64,000 bases of DNA from Gandjariella thermophila (GCF_005405885.1 NZ_BJFL01000027.1:1-64000); one strand, 5' to 3'; positions 35,440 through 44,966 are shown, numbered from the stretch's first letter. Notes: generated by a model not told the origin, from the sequence alone. Made by a program: numbers and translations.

Positions 35440-35676
35440 GTGGCGATGTCCGCCTACCGCGGCCGGACCCCGCCGATGGCGGGGTCCGGCGACTTCTGCC
35501 GTGGCCTCCGCCAGTACGGGCCGAGCTGGCACCGGGGAGGCTGGTGGCGCGCCGGCTTTCTGGGTCGGTGCTTCTGGAGTGACACCACCGCCGGCTGGTT
35601 CTGGCAGAGCGGATTCTGGAAGTTCGGCTGGAGCCGGGATTGGGTGTGGGGCACGTCCCATTACCCGGACTGGTAG
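35440..35676 (+). CDS. possible tryptophan-rich small protein
   Basis: A 78-codon frame with 11 tryptophans in its last 50 residues (SWHRGGWWRAGFLGRCFWSD and then repeated W-F/W-W spacing to SHYPDW). TGG runs are not forced by GC bias alone. No convincing Shine-Dalgarno sequence precedes ATG 35440, and 35476 is an alternative start. Function unknown. Could be a non-coding artefact; the reverse frame encodes nothing recognisable. Confidence 0.35.
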   Translation: MAMSAYRGRTPPMAGSGDFCRGLRQYGPSWHRGGWWRAGFLGRCFWSDTTAGWFWQSGFWKFGWSRDWVWGTSHYPDW

Positions 35677-35750
35677 GGCATCCGCTGAGAGCGATTCATC
35701 ACGTGCACGGAACGCCACCCGGCCTGGGCCACGTCGAAGCCGGGCGGCCT

Positions 35751-35785
35751 CCCGTGGCCGCGGTGGGCATTCCCGCGGCCACGGG
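35751..35785. terminator. 13-bp hairpin downstream of the MFS gene
   Basis: CCCGTGGCCGCGG (35751-35763) pairs perfectly with CCGCGGCCACGGG (35773-35785) around a 9-base loop. It lies 70 bases past the MFS stop and about 75 bases past the tryptophan-rich frame, so it can terminate transcription from both sides. Confidence 0.55.
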
Positions 35786-35855
35786 GTCGGCTCCGGGAAG
35801 CCGGTAGCTCGTCACTCCGCCGGCTCGCCGGCACCGTTGACGAGCCCGGCCGAGG

Positions 35856-37106
35856 TCACCGCACTGCTTTAGCCCTGGCGCGGGCCGCGCGGAAGCCGTG
35901 CGCGGCGAGCGCGGCCAGGCCGAGCACGATGACGGTGAGGCTGTACACGATCGCGGTGGGCCGCAGGCCGGCGGCCGTGGTGGCGAGGCCGGCGGCCACC
36001 GCGGGCACGCTGAAGGCCAGGTAGGCGATCGTGTAGCCGACGGCGAACAGCGCGCCACGCTCGGCCGGGCCGGCGAGCTTTCCCAGGGCGCCGAACATGG
36101 CGAGGGCGGACGCGCCGAAACCGACGCCCGCGATCAGCGTGCCGGCCAGCGCGGATACCACCGAGTCGGTCGCGATCCCGGCGAGTGTCACGGTGGTCCC
36201 GGTGGCGAGCAGGCCGGCGCCGATACGCAGCACCTCGCCGGTGGCACGCCTGCGCAGCGCGAAGGTGGTCAGCGCACCCGTGCCGCACAGCGCCGTGACG
36301 ACGAGGCCGCCGATGAGATGGTTGGACAGGCCGAAGATCCCCGCGGCGACCGAAGGGCCGAGTGAGAGGTACAGCCCGCCGAGCGCCCAGCTCGCGACGA
36401 TGATCGGCACCAGTGCGTAGAAGTCCGCGCGGGCGCCTGCGGGAACGCCGAGCCGGGGCACGAGGGATGCGCGGGCGCCGGGCCGGCGGGCGGAGGTTTC
36501 CGGCATGGCGGCGACGGCGAGGGCGGCCAACACGATGGCGCTCAGCAGCAGCGCGTACACCAGCCGCGTGGGCGCGGGCGCGTACTCGACGAGGAAGCCA
36601 CAGCCGAGCGCACCCAGCGCCAGGCCGGTGGTCGGGGTGACGCCGTTGACCAGTCCGGCCCGGCCGGGCGCGTGCGGCGGGTTGAGGTCGACCAGGGTGG
36701 CGCCGAGCGTGGTCATGGCCGTCCCGGTGGCGACGCCCTGCAGGAACCGGGCGAGATAGAGGACGGACACGTCACCGGCGACGAGAAACAGCACCAGCGC
36801 CACGGCCTCCAGGCCGATCGCGGCGGCGAGCACCGGGCGCCGGCCGAGGTGATCGGACAGCCCGCCGAACACCAGCAGGGAGGCGAGCATGCCCACCACG
36901 TACACCGCGAAGACGGCGGTGAGCGTGCCCGAGGAGAAGTGCCATTGGTGCTGGTAGACCACGTACAGCGGGGACGGTGCGCTGGACGCGGCCAGGAACA
37001 GCACGATGATCGCCGCGACCACGGCGAAGGCGGCCCGGCGGGACAGTCTGCGCGGTCCGCGCCGGGCGGGTGCGGCCGCGATCGCGGCGGGGCATGCCTG
37101 GGACAC
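35856..37106 (-). CDS. MFS transporter, probable drug exporter
   Basis: A 416-residue major facilitator with about 12 TM helices. The cytoplasmic loop 2-3 motif FGGLSDHLGRRPVL (motif A) and the motif-C-like GVTPTTGLALGALGCGFLV support an antiporter of the DHA1 drug-export type. GTG 37106 is chosen because GAGGAGCC lies just upstream; a farther in-frame start would extend through the operator. It is divergent from a TetR gene, with a shared palindromic operator between them, so its expression is probably induced by the exported compound. Confidence 0.88.
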   Translation of the reverse strand: MSQACPAAIAAAPARRGPRRLSRRAAFAVVAAIIVLFLAASSAPSPLYVVYQHQWHFSSGTLTAVFAVYVVGMLASLLVFGGLSDHLGRRPVLAAAIGLEAVALVLFLVAGDVSVLYLARFLQGVATGTAMTTLGATLVDLNPPHAPGRAGLVNGVTPTTGLALGALGCGFLVEYAPAPTRLVYALLLSAIVLAALAVAAMPETSARRPGARASLVPRLGVPAGARADFYALVPIIVASWALGGLYLSLGPSVAAGIFGLSNHLIGGLVVTALCGTGALTTFALRRRATGEVLRIGAGLLATGTTVTLAGIATDSVVSALAGTLIAGVGFGASALAMFGALGKLAGPAERGALFAVGYTIAYLAFSVPAVAAGLATTAAGLRPTAIVYSLTVIVLGLAALAAHGFRAARARAKAVR

Positions 37107-37133
37107 CAGCGGCTCCTCTAATGCAACGATCAG

Positions 37134-37162
37134 TGCGTTTACGCCACCATAGCGCAAACGCA
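37134..37162. promoter_or_regulatory. TetR-type operator between MFS and tetR genes
   Basis: TGCGTTTACGC (37134-37144) and GCGCAAACGCA (37152-37162) form an inverted repeat matching at 10 of 11 positions around a 7-base centre. A 9-bp direct repeat GCAACGATC flanks it (37123-37131 and 37160-37168). The location between two divergent starts is classical for TetR autoregulation. Confidence 0.65.
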
Positions 37163-37185
37163 ACGATCGATGCGATAATGAGGTC

Positions 37186-37740
37186 ATGTCCGGGACGACC
37201 ACAGGCACCACCAGGCCGGGCGGTCGCTCCGCACGGGTGCGCGCCGCCGTGCACCGGGCGGTGCAGCAGCTGCTGGCCGAACAGCCCGCCGAGGCACTGA
37301 CCCTGCCCGTCGTCGCGGGACGCGCCGGGGTGCACCCGACCACGCTCTACCGTCGGTGGGGTTCGGTCGCCGAGCTGCTTGGCGACGTTGCGACCAGCCG
37401 GTTCAGCGGCGACATCGTGGTTCCGGACACCGGGTCGCTGCGTGAGGACCTCGAGCGGTGGGTCAGCGACGTGGCCACCGACCTCGCCGACCCGGACGTG
37501 CTGGCGCTGATGCGCGCCGCGGTCGGCTCGGGACCCGAGGGCGGTTGCGCCTGCACCGCCGACCGGCACGCCCAGCTCGCCGCCATCCTGGACCGCGAAC
37601 GATCGCGTGGCGGCTCCGCTCCGGAGGTCGAGCGCGCCGCGGACGCGTTGCTCGGACCGCTGTACTACCGCGCGGTGTTCACCAACGACCCGCCCCAGGC
37701 CGGCTGGGCGCGGGAACTCGTCGACGCGCTCCTGGGCTGA
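37186..37740 (+). CDS. TetR-family repressor
   Basis: A 184-residue TetR protein. The N-terminal HTH is LTLPVVAGRAGVHPTTLYRR (about 43-62). The C-terminal ligand domain includes a TetR_C-like DVLALMRAAVGSGPE helix and LLGPLYYRAVF. It starts at ATG 37186, 24 bases past the operator. It presumably represses itself and the divergent MFS exporter and is released by the transported compound. Confidence 0.9.
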   Translation: MSGTTTGTTRPGGRSARVRAAVHRAVQQLLAEQPAEALTLPVVAGRAGVHPTTLYRRWGSVAELLGDVATSRFSGDIVVPDTGSLREDLERWVSDVATDLADPDVLALMRAAVGSGPEGGCACTADRHAQLAAILDRERSRGGSAPEVERAADALLGPLYYRAVFTNDPPQAGWARELVDALLG

Positions 37741-37818
37741 TCGACCCTGCCGCCGCCAACGGGTCGCCGCTGCGGCAGACCGGAACGCGCCGACCGCGCG
37801 GTGGTGCCGATGGCGAGG

Positions 37819-38826
37819 TCACGCCGAGGGGCGCACCGCGCGCAGCGACTCCTTCAACGAGCCCATGGTGGCGAGAATGGCGGTGGGCTCGTAACCGCAG
37901 TGCGCCATGCAGTTCGCGCAACGCGGGTCACGGCCGCGACCGTAGGCATCCCAATCCGTGGTGTCCAGCAACTCCTGGTAGGTCCTGGCATAGCCGTCGC
38001 CCATCAGATAGCACGGCTTCTGCCACCCGTACAGCGAGTACGACGGAATCCCCCACGCGGTGCAGGAAAACTCCCGCTTCCCCTCGAGGGTGTCCAGGAA
38101 CGCCGGCGAATGGTTCAGCCGCCACCGCCTACGGCGGCCGTCGGCGAACGCCTTGCGGAACAACTCACGGGTTTCCTCCACGCCCAGGAAGTGTTCCTGA
38201 TCGGGCGCCTTCTCGTAGGCGTAGGCAGGCGAGAGCATCATCCCGTCCACCTTGAGATCATTATTGAGGAAGTCCAGCACCTCGATGACGGTCTGCGGCG
38301 TGTCGGTGTTGAAGAACGTGGTGTTGGTGGTGACCCGGAAACCGCGCCGTTGCGCCTCCCTGATGTTCTCCACGGCCTGCGCGAAGACCCCTCGCTTCGC
38401 CACCGACGCGTCGTGGCGCTCTTCCAACCCATCGATGTGCACCGCGAAGGCCAGGTATGGCGACGGCCGCAGTTTGTCGATCTTGCGGGGTATCAGCAGC
38501 GCGTTGGTGCACAGGTAGATGAACTTCCGGCGCCGGATCAGGCCCTCGACGATGTCCTCGATCTGGGGGTGCATCAGCGGCTCGCCGCCGGCCAGGCACA
38601 CCACCGGAGCGCCGCACTCGTCGACAGCGGCCAGCGCCTGCTGCACCGGCATCCGCTGCTTCAACACGTTCGCCGGGTGCTGGATCTTGCCGCAACCCTG
38701 ACACGCGAGGTTGCACGCGAACAGTGGCTCCAACTCGAGAGTGATAGGAAATCTCTTGCGGCCCTTCACCTTCTGCTTGAGCAGGTAGGCGCCGATCTTT
38801 ACCGCCTGACGCAGCGGAATACCCAT
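37819..38826 (-). CDS. hpnH: adenosyl-hopene transferase, radical SAM (HpnH)
   Basis: A 335-residue radical SAM enzyme closely matching HpnH, which joins the 5'-deoxyadenosyl group to diploptene on the way to bacteriohopanepolyols. Visible are the N-terminal IGAYLLKQKVKGRKRFP signature, the CxxxCxxC cluster motif in FACNLACQGCGKIQHP, GGEPLMHP and a C-terminal CANCMAHCGYEP cluster-like motif. ATG 38826 has AGGGGC upstream; 38844 is possible. No other hopanoid gene is adjacent, so the pathway genes must be elsewhere. Confidence 0.92.
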   Translation of the reverse strand: MGIPLRQAVKIGAYLLKQKVKGRKRFPITLELEPLFACNLACQGCGKIQHPANVLKQRMPVQQALAAVDECGAPVVCLAGGEPLMHPQIEDIVEGLIRRRKFIYLCTNALLIPRKIDKLRPSPYLAFAVHIDGLEERHDASVAKRGVFAQAVENIREAQRRGFRVTTNTTFFNTDTPQTVIEVLDFLNNDLKVDGMMLSPAYAYEKAPDQEHFLGVEETRELFRKAFADGRRRRWRLNHSPAFLDTLEGKREFSCTAWGIPSYSLYGWQKPCYLMGDGYARTYQELLDTTDWDAYGRGRDPRCANCMAHCGYEPTAILATMGSLKESLRAVRPSA

Positions 38827-39035
38827 CGCCGCAAGCCCCTTCATCTGTCGTACCAAACCGTGACCACACCAGCCACCCCATGGTCGACCATCACTCCGCG
38901 GACCGCCACCGATGCGTTTTTGCACCTATGTGCCATGGCGGGCGCGCGGCAGGCGAACTCGCGGCCGGAGATTGCGCCTGCGCCCAGATTCATCGCGGCA
39001 AACTTCACCCGATGGGTGGACAAGGAAAGCCCGCT

Positions 39036-39824
39036 CTACAGCAGGCCCAACTGCCGCGCACGGCGGACGGTGGCCAGCCGGCTGGTGGTACCCAGCTTGC
39101 GGTAGAGGTTCTCGGTGTGCTTGTACACCGTGCGGGTCGTGATGCCGAGCCGGCGGCCGATGGTCTCCGCGGTGAACGGTTCGGCAAGCATGGTCAGTAC
39201 CGCGAGTTCGCGCGGCGTGATCTTGTGCTCGACCGCGCCGGCCAGCGCGTGCGGGAGGCGCCGTGACGGGTCGAGGGTGGCGCGCCAGCCAGCGAGTTGG
39301 CGGAGGTGCCCGTCGACGCGGACCAGGAGTCGCTGGACGCGCTCCAGGTAGTCCCGTTCCAGGCGGGTGAAGTCGGGGCCGCGGCGGTGGACGACAACGG
39401 CCCGGGTGCGGCCCCGCTCGGTGGGCAGCGGCAGCGCGATGTGGCGGGTCGCGCCGAACGCGGCCCGCATGACGGCGTAGGTGTCGGTGCGACGCCAGGC
39501 GCGCGCGTCGATGACGTCGGTGACGGCGAGCGGTCGGCGATCGGCCGTGGTGGCGTAGTGCTTGGCCAGCGGGTGGTCGCGGCGGATGTTGTCGGCCAGC
39601 AGGGAGTCCAGCGGTAGCCGTGCCAGCCGCGCGGGGGTCCACGTGGTGACCTGCCCGCTAGCGGAGTTCCAGTGCAGCACGGAGAACACGGCGGCGCTGC
39701 CGTCCAGCCGGTCCACGAGATCCTCGAGTACGGGCTGCCACGGCGCCGGAGCGTCGAAATGCGTGACGACCTCGGCGGTGAGATCGAGGATCCGCTCGTA
39801 GTCACGTGCGGACAGCCGCGCCAC
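39036..39824 (-). CDS. LuxR-family transcriptional regulator
   Basis: A 262-residue regulator with an N-terminal GAF/PAS-like ligand domain (about 10-170) and a C-terminal LuxR HTH (KITPRELAVLTMLAEPFTAE, then TIGRRLGITTRTVYKHTENL). The family binds small molecules, but no ligand can be named. It lies 210 bases upstream of hpnH and points the same way, so a regulatory link to hpnH is possible but unsupported. Confidence 0.85.
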   Translation of the reverse strand: MARLSARDYERILDLTAEVVTHFDAPAPWQPVLEDLVDRLDGSAAVFSVLHWNSASGQVTTWTPARLARLPLDSLLADNIRRDHPLAKHYATTADRRPLAVTDVIDARAWRRTDTYAVMRAAFGATRHIALPLPTERGRTRAVVVHRRGPDFTRLERDYLERVQRLLVRVDGHLRQLAGWRATLDPSRRLPHALAGAVEHKITPRELAVLTMLAEPFTAETIGRRLGITTRTVYKHTENLYRKLGTTSRLATVRRARQLGLL

Positions 39825-40205
39825 TGTGTCCCCTTACCGCGAGTCGCCCGGTACGTACGTTTCCGTATACCACCAGGGTTGATCGTCCGCCATGCTGGGA
39901 CGGCCGGGGCCGTCGAAGGCGGCGACGGCGCGGGGACCGGCCGGGGCAGCGGGTTCACGAGGGCAGGGGGACGATGGCGGACACCTCGGGGCAGGCGGGA
40001 GGGACCGGCATCCCCCGTGCCGGCCGTCGACGGTCGGCGGGGTCGGCCTCGCGGCGGCGCACGGTTGCGGGGGGTAACCGTGCGCGGCCGCGGGGCAAGC
40101 CGTGGTGGCGGCGGGCGGGCGTGAAAGCCGCAGGGTGACGCCCTCCTCGACTACCTGAGGCGTTACCGCGCCGCCGACCCCGACTGGACCATCGTCGCGC
40201 TGACC
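39825..40205. other. intergenic stretch with a broken 5' extension
   Basis: The LuxR promoter lies at the left. From 39974 a plus-strand frame (MADTSGQAGGTGIPRAGRRR and on to PRGKPWWRRAGVKAAG) ends at 40138. A second frame then carries KPQGDALLDYLRRYRAADPD into the gene at 40206 without its own start. The two pieces look like one protein split by a frameshift or deletion. Confidence 0.4.
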
Positions 40206-40700
40206 GTGCAGGCCAAACCGGGGCACACGGTGGTCATCCACGACATCCGCGTCAAGATCCTGCGCCGGGCGGCCCCGCCGACCCCGGACGCCGCCACCGT
40301 GGTGCAACTCCAGAGCGGCGGCTGCGGTGGGAACATCGAGCCCCACCATTTCCATGCCAGCCGGGACGACCCGGTCCCGCGCCTGGCACCGGACCGCGGC
40401 GAAACCACCACGTTCCCCTACTCGGTCTCCGAGGGCGACCCGCAGGAGTTCGACCTGACCCTGCTGAGCTACCACTGCGACCGCACCTGGGTGCCCGAGA
40501 TCGTGTGGAGCGTGGACGGCCGAGTCGGCGTCACGGACTATTCGCCGCAGTCCTACCAGGTGGCCCAGACCGGCTTCCACACCGTTCCGTCCGGCGGGTA
40601 TCCACGCGTGGCCTGGCTGCTGGACGCGGAAAGCTCGCCACCTCGGTGGCTGCCGGCCCGCTTCGACGACGACGCGCTCCGCGTCCCCGACCCTGACTGA
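40206..40700 (+). CDS. hypothetical protein, N-terminus uncertain
   Basis: A 164-residue beta-rich protein of unknown function: VVIHDIRVKILRRAAPPTPD, QLQSGGCGGNIEPHHFHASR, RGETTTFPYSVSEGDPQEFD and VWSVDGRVGVTDYSPQSYQV. In-frame sequence resembling the same protein (LLDYLRRYRAADPDWTIVAL) continues upstream to a stop at 40122 with no usable start. GTG 40206 is therefore only a nominal start. An arginine-rich frame ending at 40138 may be the real N-terminus in another phase. If so, the gene is frameshifted or has lost a membrane segment. Confidence 0.6.
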   Translation: MQAKPGHTVVIHDIRVKILRRAAPPTPDAATVVQLQSGGCGGNIEPHHFHASRDDPVPRLAPDRGETTTFPYSVSEGDPQEFDLTLLSYHCDRTWVPEIVWSVDGRVGVTDYSPQSYQVAQTGFHTVPSGGYPRVAWLLDAESSPPRWLPARFDDDALRVPDPD

Positions 40701-40844
40701 GCCGCCGGCGAGGTCCCGCGGGCGCCGGGCCGGGCGACCGCCCGCCGTATCCGGACCGGCACCAGCGGGCGTGCCGGAGAACCGGGCGGGCTGAACCGAC
40801 CGCCTGCCGGGATACCCTCGTCCGGATCGTCGTGGGAGGACTGG

Positions 40845-42062
40845 ATGATGTTCTCGGCCCTCAGCCACCTCGAATGTCCGAGGTGCGGTGCCCGCCATGA
40901 CGCGGACCGGGTCACCAACCTCTGCCACTGCGGGTCTCCGCTGCTGGCCGGGTACGACCTGGACCAGGTCGCCGCGGGCGTCGGCCCGGAGGTGATCGCC
41001 ACGCGCCCGCCGTCGCTGTGGCGGTACCACGAGCTGTTGCCGGTGCGATCGCCGAACCATGTGGTGACCCTCGGCGAGGGCATGACGCCACTGCTGCCGC
41101 TCGCGCGGCTGGGCGCCGAGTACGGCGCACCGCGACTGCTGATGAAGGACGAGGGACTGATCCCCACCGGCAGCTTCAAGGCACGCGGCGCCGCCGTCGG
41201 TGTGTCCCGGGCACACGAACTCGGCGTCAAGGGCGTCGCGATGCCCACCAACGGCAATGCCGGCGCGGCCTGGGCGACCTACGCCGCACGTGCGGGGATG
41301 CGCAGCCTGATCGCGATGCCCGTCGACGCCCCGGAGATCACCCGACGCGAGTGCGTCGTGGCCGGCGCCGAGCTGTACGCCGTCCGCGGCCACATCGGGC
41401 AGTGCGGGCAACTGGTCAACAGGGCCGTCGCCGAGCGCGGCGGATACCAGGAGGTGTCCACCCTCAAGGAGCCGTACCGGCTCGAAGGCAAGAAAACGAT
41501 GGGCCTGGAGCTTGCCGAGCAACTCGGGTGGCGCGTGCCGGACGTGATCCTCTACCCCACCGGAGGCGGCGTCGGCCTGATCGGCATCCACAAGGGACTG
41601 CGGGAACTCCAGCGAATCGGCTGGATCGGGGACAGGTTGCCGCGGCTGGTCGCGGTGCAGGCGGCCGGCTGCGCGCCGATCGTCCAGGCGTTCCACAGCG
41701 GTGCGTCCACCAGCGAGCCGTGGCCCGACCCGCGGACGATCGCGTTCGGCATCACGGTGCCCAAGCCGCTCGGCGACTTCCTCATCCTGGACGCCCTGTA
41801 CGCCACCGGCGGGACCGCGATCGCCGTGGACGACGCGGACACCCTGGCCGAGCAGTCCCGCTGCGCCGCGCTGGAGGGAACCTTCGTCTGCCCGGAGGGT
41901 GCCGCCGCCCTGGCCGCCGTCCGAGCGTTGTCCGCATCCGGCTGGATCACACCGGACGACGAGGTCGTCGTGCTCAACACCGGTGCCGGGCTGAAGTATC
42001 CCGACACGGTGTCCATTGAGGACGTCCCCGTGCTCGACCCCGACGGCGTGATCCCTTCCTGA
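40845..42062 (+). CDS. thrC: threonine synthase
   Basis: A 405-residue PLP enzyme converting O-phosphohomoserine to threonine. An N-terminal zinc-ribbon-like lead (CPRCGARHDADRVTNLCHCG) is followed by the PLP-lysine motif GSFKARGA (about 111-118), NGNAGAAWATYA for phosphate binding and the glycine loop YPTGGGVGLIG. The lead and length are those of class II-type threonine synthases with an N-terminal ribbon. GGGAGGA precedes two consecutive ATG codons at 40845 and 40848. It may be a second copy, as the main thr operon (hom-thrC-thrB) is not here. Confidence 0.85.
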   Translation: MMFSALSHLECPRCGARHDADRVTNLCHCGSPLLAGYDLDQVAAGVGPEVIATRPPSLWRYHELLPVRSPNHVVTLGEGMTPLLPLARLGAEYGAPRLLMKDEGLIPTGSFKARGAAVGVSRAHELGVKGVAMPTNGNAGAAWATYAARAGMRSLIAMPVDAPEITRRECVVAGAELYAVRGHIGQCGQLVNRAVAERGGYQEVSTLKEPYRLEGKKTMGLELAEQLGWRVPDVILYPTGGGVGLIGIHKGLRELQRIGWIGDRLPRLVAVQAAGCAPIVQAFHSGASTSEPWPDPRTIAFGITVPKPLGDFLILDALYATGGTAIAVDDADTLAEQSRCAALEGTFVCPEGAAALAAVRALSASGWITPDDEVVVLNTGAGLKYPDTVSIEDVPVLDPDGVIPS

Positions 42063-42144
42063 CAGCCGGGGGAAACCACGCACGGCCGCTCCGACAGGGC
42101 ACCACGGAACTCGTTGCCTTCCGGGTGGAGCCAGCCCGATGCGG

Positions 42145-44313
42145 CTACCGCGGCCCCGGTGGCTCCGCCGGGGTCCGGGGCGGTTCGGGCCGCGCGAGAA
42201 CCTGCTCGGCGAGGCCGCCGACGACGGGCGCGAGCACCTGGGCGTACCTGATCGTCAGGTGGTTGTCGTCCCGGTACACCAGGGCGTTGCCGACGATGGC
42301 CGGGCAGCGGTCCGCGGTGCAGAACAGCGGGGTGAGGTCGGCGTACTGACCGCCGCCGGCCGCGGTCGCCGACGCCTCGGCGGCGATACCCGCGTCGCTC
42401 ATCGCCACGGACCGCCTGGGCGCGCAGGCCGTGGCGTCGTCCAGGTGGGCGGACAGGCAGGTCGGCACGGTCGAGTGCGGGTCGGGGATCGGCCCGAGGA
42501 CGAGGACGGCGGCGCTGGCGGCCCGCAGTTGCGCCACCACGCGGGTCAGGCTGTCCAGCCAGGGCCGGCCGTAGACGGGGAACCCGAAGTCGGCGCCGTA
42601 CCGGCGGGACATGCTCAGCACGACCAGCCGCGGGTGCTCGGCTCGCAACCTGCCGAGGATCTCGCCACGCCACCGCTCGCACTCGGTGTATTCCCGGCCC
42701 AGGTAGGGACTGGTGATCGGCAGGTCGAGCAGCGGGCAGGTCACCTTGGCCAGGGTCTCCAGCCGCCAGTGCCGCTGCTCGGCGAGCGACTCGAACGCCG
42801 GGCTCCACATCGCCGCGTGCGAGTCGCCGACCAGTGCCACCGTCGTAGTCGAGGCTGGGTCGCCGGAGACACACGGGGGCTGCCCGACGTCGAGCCAGGA
42901 GCGCACGCAGCCGTTGAGGAACACGGCCGGCTTGTCGGCCGGCGCGTGGGCGAGCGGCGGTGCGAGGTTCGCCGGGACGGCGCGCACCCCGGCCGATGCG
43001 GCGACCGCGGCCTGCACCTGCGCGATCATCTGCCGCACCGCCGCGGCCTGCGGATCGGCGGCGGGGGACGCCGGCGGAGGCGGGGTGCGGACCGTCGGTG
43101 CGGCGGCCACCGCCCCGTGGCCGACCGGGACGGGCACCGCCACCAGCAGCACCAGCCCCGCACTCGCGGCGACCGCGGTGACCGCGCCGCCGAGGGTGAG
43201 GCTGCGCGCCGCCGAGCGCCGCAGCGGAGCGGCGAACCGGCCGGGGTTCTCGATGAGGTGCAGGGTGAGCACCGCGAGCCCGCCGGACACCGCGGCCGCT
43301 CCCAGCCGACCGGCCAGCCCCAGCGAGCGGCCGAGCAGCGGCGGCGCGAGCAGCAGCACCGGCCAGTGCCAGAGGTACCAGGAGTAGGACAGGCGGCCGA
43401 GCGCCCGCATCGGCCGCAGCGACAGCCCGCGGCCGACCCCTCGGCGGGGCCCGGCACAGCCGGCGCCGAGGATCAGCGCCGTGCCCAGCACGGGCAGCAG
43501 CGCGGCGGTACCCGGATACGGCGTCGTCCCGCCCAGCCGGGCGCATGCCAGGACGATCAGGGCCAGCCCGATCCACCCGGTGACGGCCGCCGACGCCGGA
43601 GGCAGCCGGCACCACCGGCGCGCCGAGAGCGCCACCACGCCCCCGGTCGCCAACTCCCACGCCCGCGTGGGCAGCGAGAAGAACGCCCACGGCGGCAGGG
43701 TGCGGGTCCAGGCCAGCGCGACCGCGAGTGACGCCGCCCCGAGCGACGCGAGGACGAGCAGGTACGGCGTCGCCGACGGCGCGGCCTTCGCGCCGCTGCC
43801 CCTGCCGCGCCGGGCCAGCCAGGCGGTGCCGAGCACCAGGGCCGGCCACAGCAGGTAGAACTGCTCCTCGAGGCCGAGCGACCAGTAGTGCTGGAACGGT
43901 GACGGTGCCGCGTCGGCCGCCAGGTAGTCGGTGCCCTGCACGGCGAACCGGTAGTTGGCGACGTAGAGCGCGCTGGCGATGCCGTCGCCGAGCACGTCGC
44001 GGGCCTGCAGTGGGGGCAGCAGCGTGGCCGCGCCGATCGCGGTGACGACCACCACGGTGCCCGCGGCCGGCAGCAGCCGGCGGGCCCGCGCGCCGTAGAA
44101 GTGGGCGAGCCGGACGGTGCCGGTGCTCTCCGCCTCGCGCCAGAGCATCCCGGTGATGAGGAAGCCCGAGACGACGAAGAAGACGTCGACGCCGACGAAC
44201 CCGCCGGAGACACCGGGCACGCCGGCATGGAAGAGGACGACGGCCAGCACCGCCACAGCCCGCAGGCCCTCGATGTCGGGCCGGAATCCCCACCGCCGCG
44301 CAGCGCCATCCAT
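42145..44313 (-). CDS. OafA/YrhL-type acyltransferase with SGNH domain
   Basis: A 722-residue membrane O-acyltransferase. The N-terminal acyltransferase-3 domain (about 1-370) begins GFRPDIEGLRAVAVLAVVLF and holds about ten TM helices with the conserved histidine pair region. A periplasmic linker follows, then an SGNH-type esterase domain with VALVGDSHAAMW (block I) and the late DDNHLT (Asp-His). Such proteins acetylate or otherwise acylate exported glycans, teichoic acids or peptidoglycan. It is convergent to threonine synthase by 82 bases. Confidence 0.9.
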   Translation of the reverse strand: MDGAARRWGFRPDIEGLRAVAVLAVVLFHAGVPGVSGGFVGVDVFFVVSGFLITGMLWREAESTGTVRLAHFYGARARRLLPAAGTVVVVTAIGAATLLPPLQARDVLGDGIASALYVANYRFAVQGTDYLAADAAPSPFQHYWSLGLEEQFYLLWPALVLGTAWLARRGRGSGAKAAPSATPYLLVLASLGAASLAVALAWTRTLPPWAFFSLPTRAWELATGGVVALSARRWCRLPPASAAVTGWIGLALIVLACARLGGTTPYPGTAALLPVLGTALILGAGCAGPRRGVGRGLSLRPMRALGRLSYSWYLWHWPVLLLAPPLLGRSLGLAGRLGAAAVSGGLAVLTLHLIENPGRFAAPLRRSAARSLTLGGAVTAVAASAGLVLLVAVPVPVGHGAVAAAPTVRTPPPPASPAADPQAAAVRQMIAQVQAAVAASAGVRAVPANLAPPLAHAPADKPAVFLNGCVRSWLDVGQPPCVSGDPASTTTVALVGDSHAAMWSPAFESLAEQRHWRLETLAKVTCPLLDLPITSPYLGREYTECERWRGEILGRLRAEHPRLVVLSMSRRYGADFGFPVYGRPWLDSLTRVVAQLRAASAAVLVLGPIPDPHSTVPTCLSAHLDDATACAPRRSVAMSDAGIAAEASATAAGGGQYADLTPLFCTADRCPAIVGNALVYRDDNHLTIRYAQVLAPVVGGLAEQVLARPEPPRTPAEPPGPR

Positions 44314-44966
44314 TGCGCGGAAGGTAGGCAGAGGTCGTCATTCTCGCCGGCAGTCAGGTTCCCGAGACGGCCGAAAAACGTAGCGCTGCGGCACCATTCT
44401 CACACCGGCCCGTGCGACGCCTACCCACCAGAACGGGTCGCATGCCGATAAGCGGTCATGACGGAACGCCACCGGAAAACGACACCGGCCCAGCGAATCA
44501 TGCCCACCGCCGAACATCCTGGCGGCCCAGACCACGTATCGGACCGACCGCGACGTTCCCAATCGACGGAATCACGAGACCACGAAGAAATGCCGCCCCG
44601 GCACCGGTTCCCGCGGCCGGAAGGTCACACCTGGGCGGGTGACGATCTCGCCCATCGGGTGAATCGGATGCCGACACGCGGGTGACCACCCGACCGGAGG
44701 TTCCGCGCCGGCGTCGAGGCCACTTTCTTCCTCACTCAGCCGGTGTGTCGCGGGTTCGCGGGCCCAGCGCGCGACGGCGACGACGCCGCCGGATTCGGCA
44801 CCTACCACAGCCGGAACCGGGACGTAGCCCGATTCGGGAGATCCGCGAAGCGCCGCCGCGCCACGTCACCGGCGGCGACCGATGATCGTTGTTGGATGAG
44901 CCGCGTGGTCTCGGCGACATCGGTGGCGCCGGTGCCCGCACCGTCGACCGAAAGTGATGTGAGTTC
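44314..44966. other. long intergenic region before dedA
   Basis: About 650 bases without a convincing gene. Short frames on both strands lack ribosome-binding sites, genome-like codon bias and recognisable sequence. It must contain promoters for the acyltransferase (minus) and the DedA gene (plus). No clear operator or transposon remnant is visible. Confidence 0.45.

Noticed and set aside
44314-44966. Search for RNA gene or small protein in the 650-base gap
   Set aside because: No tRNA-like fold, conserved stem or frame with a ribosome-binding site could be supported by eye.
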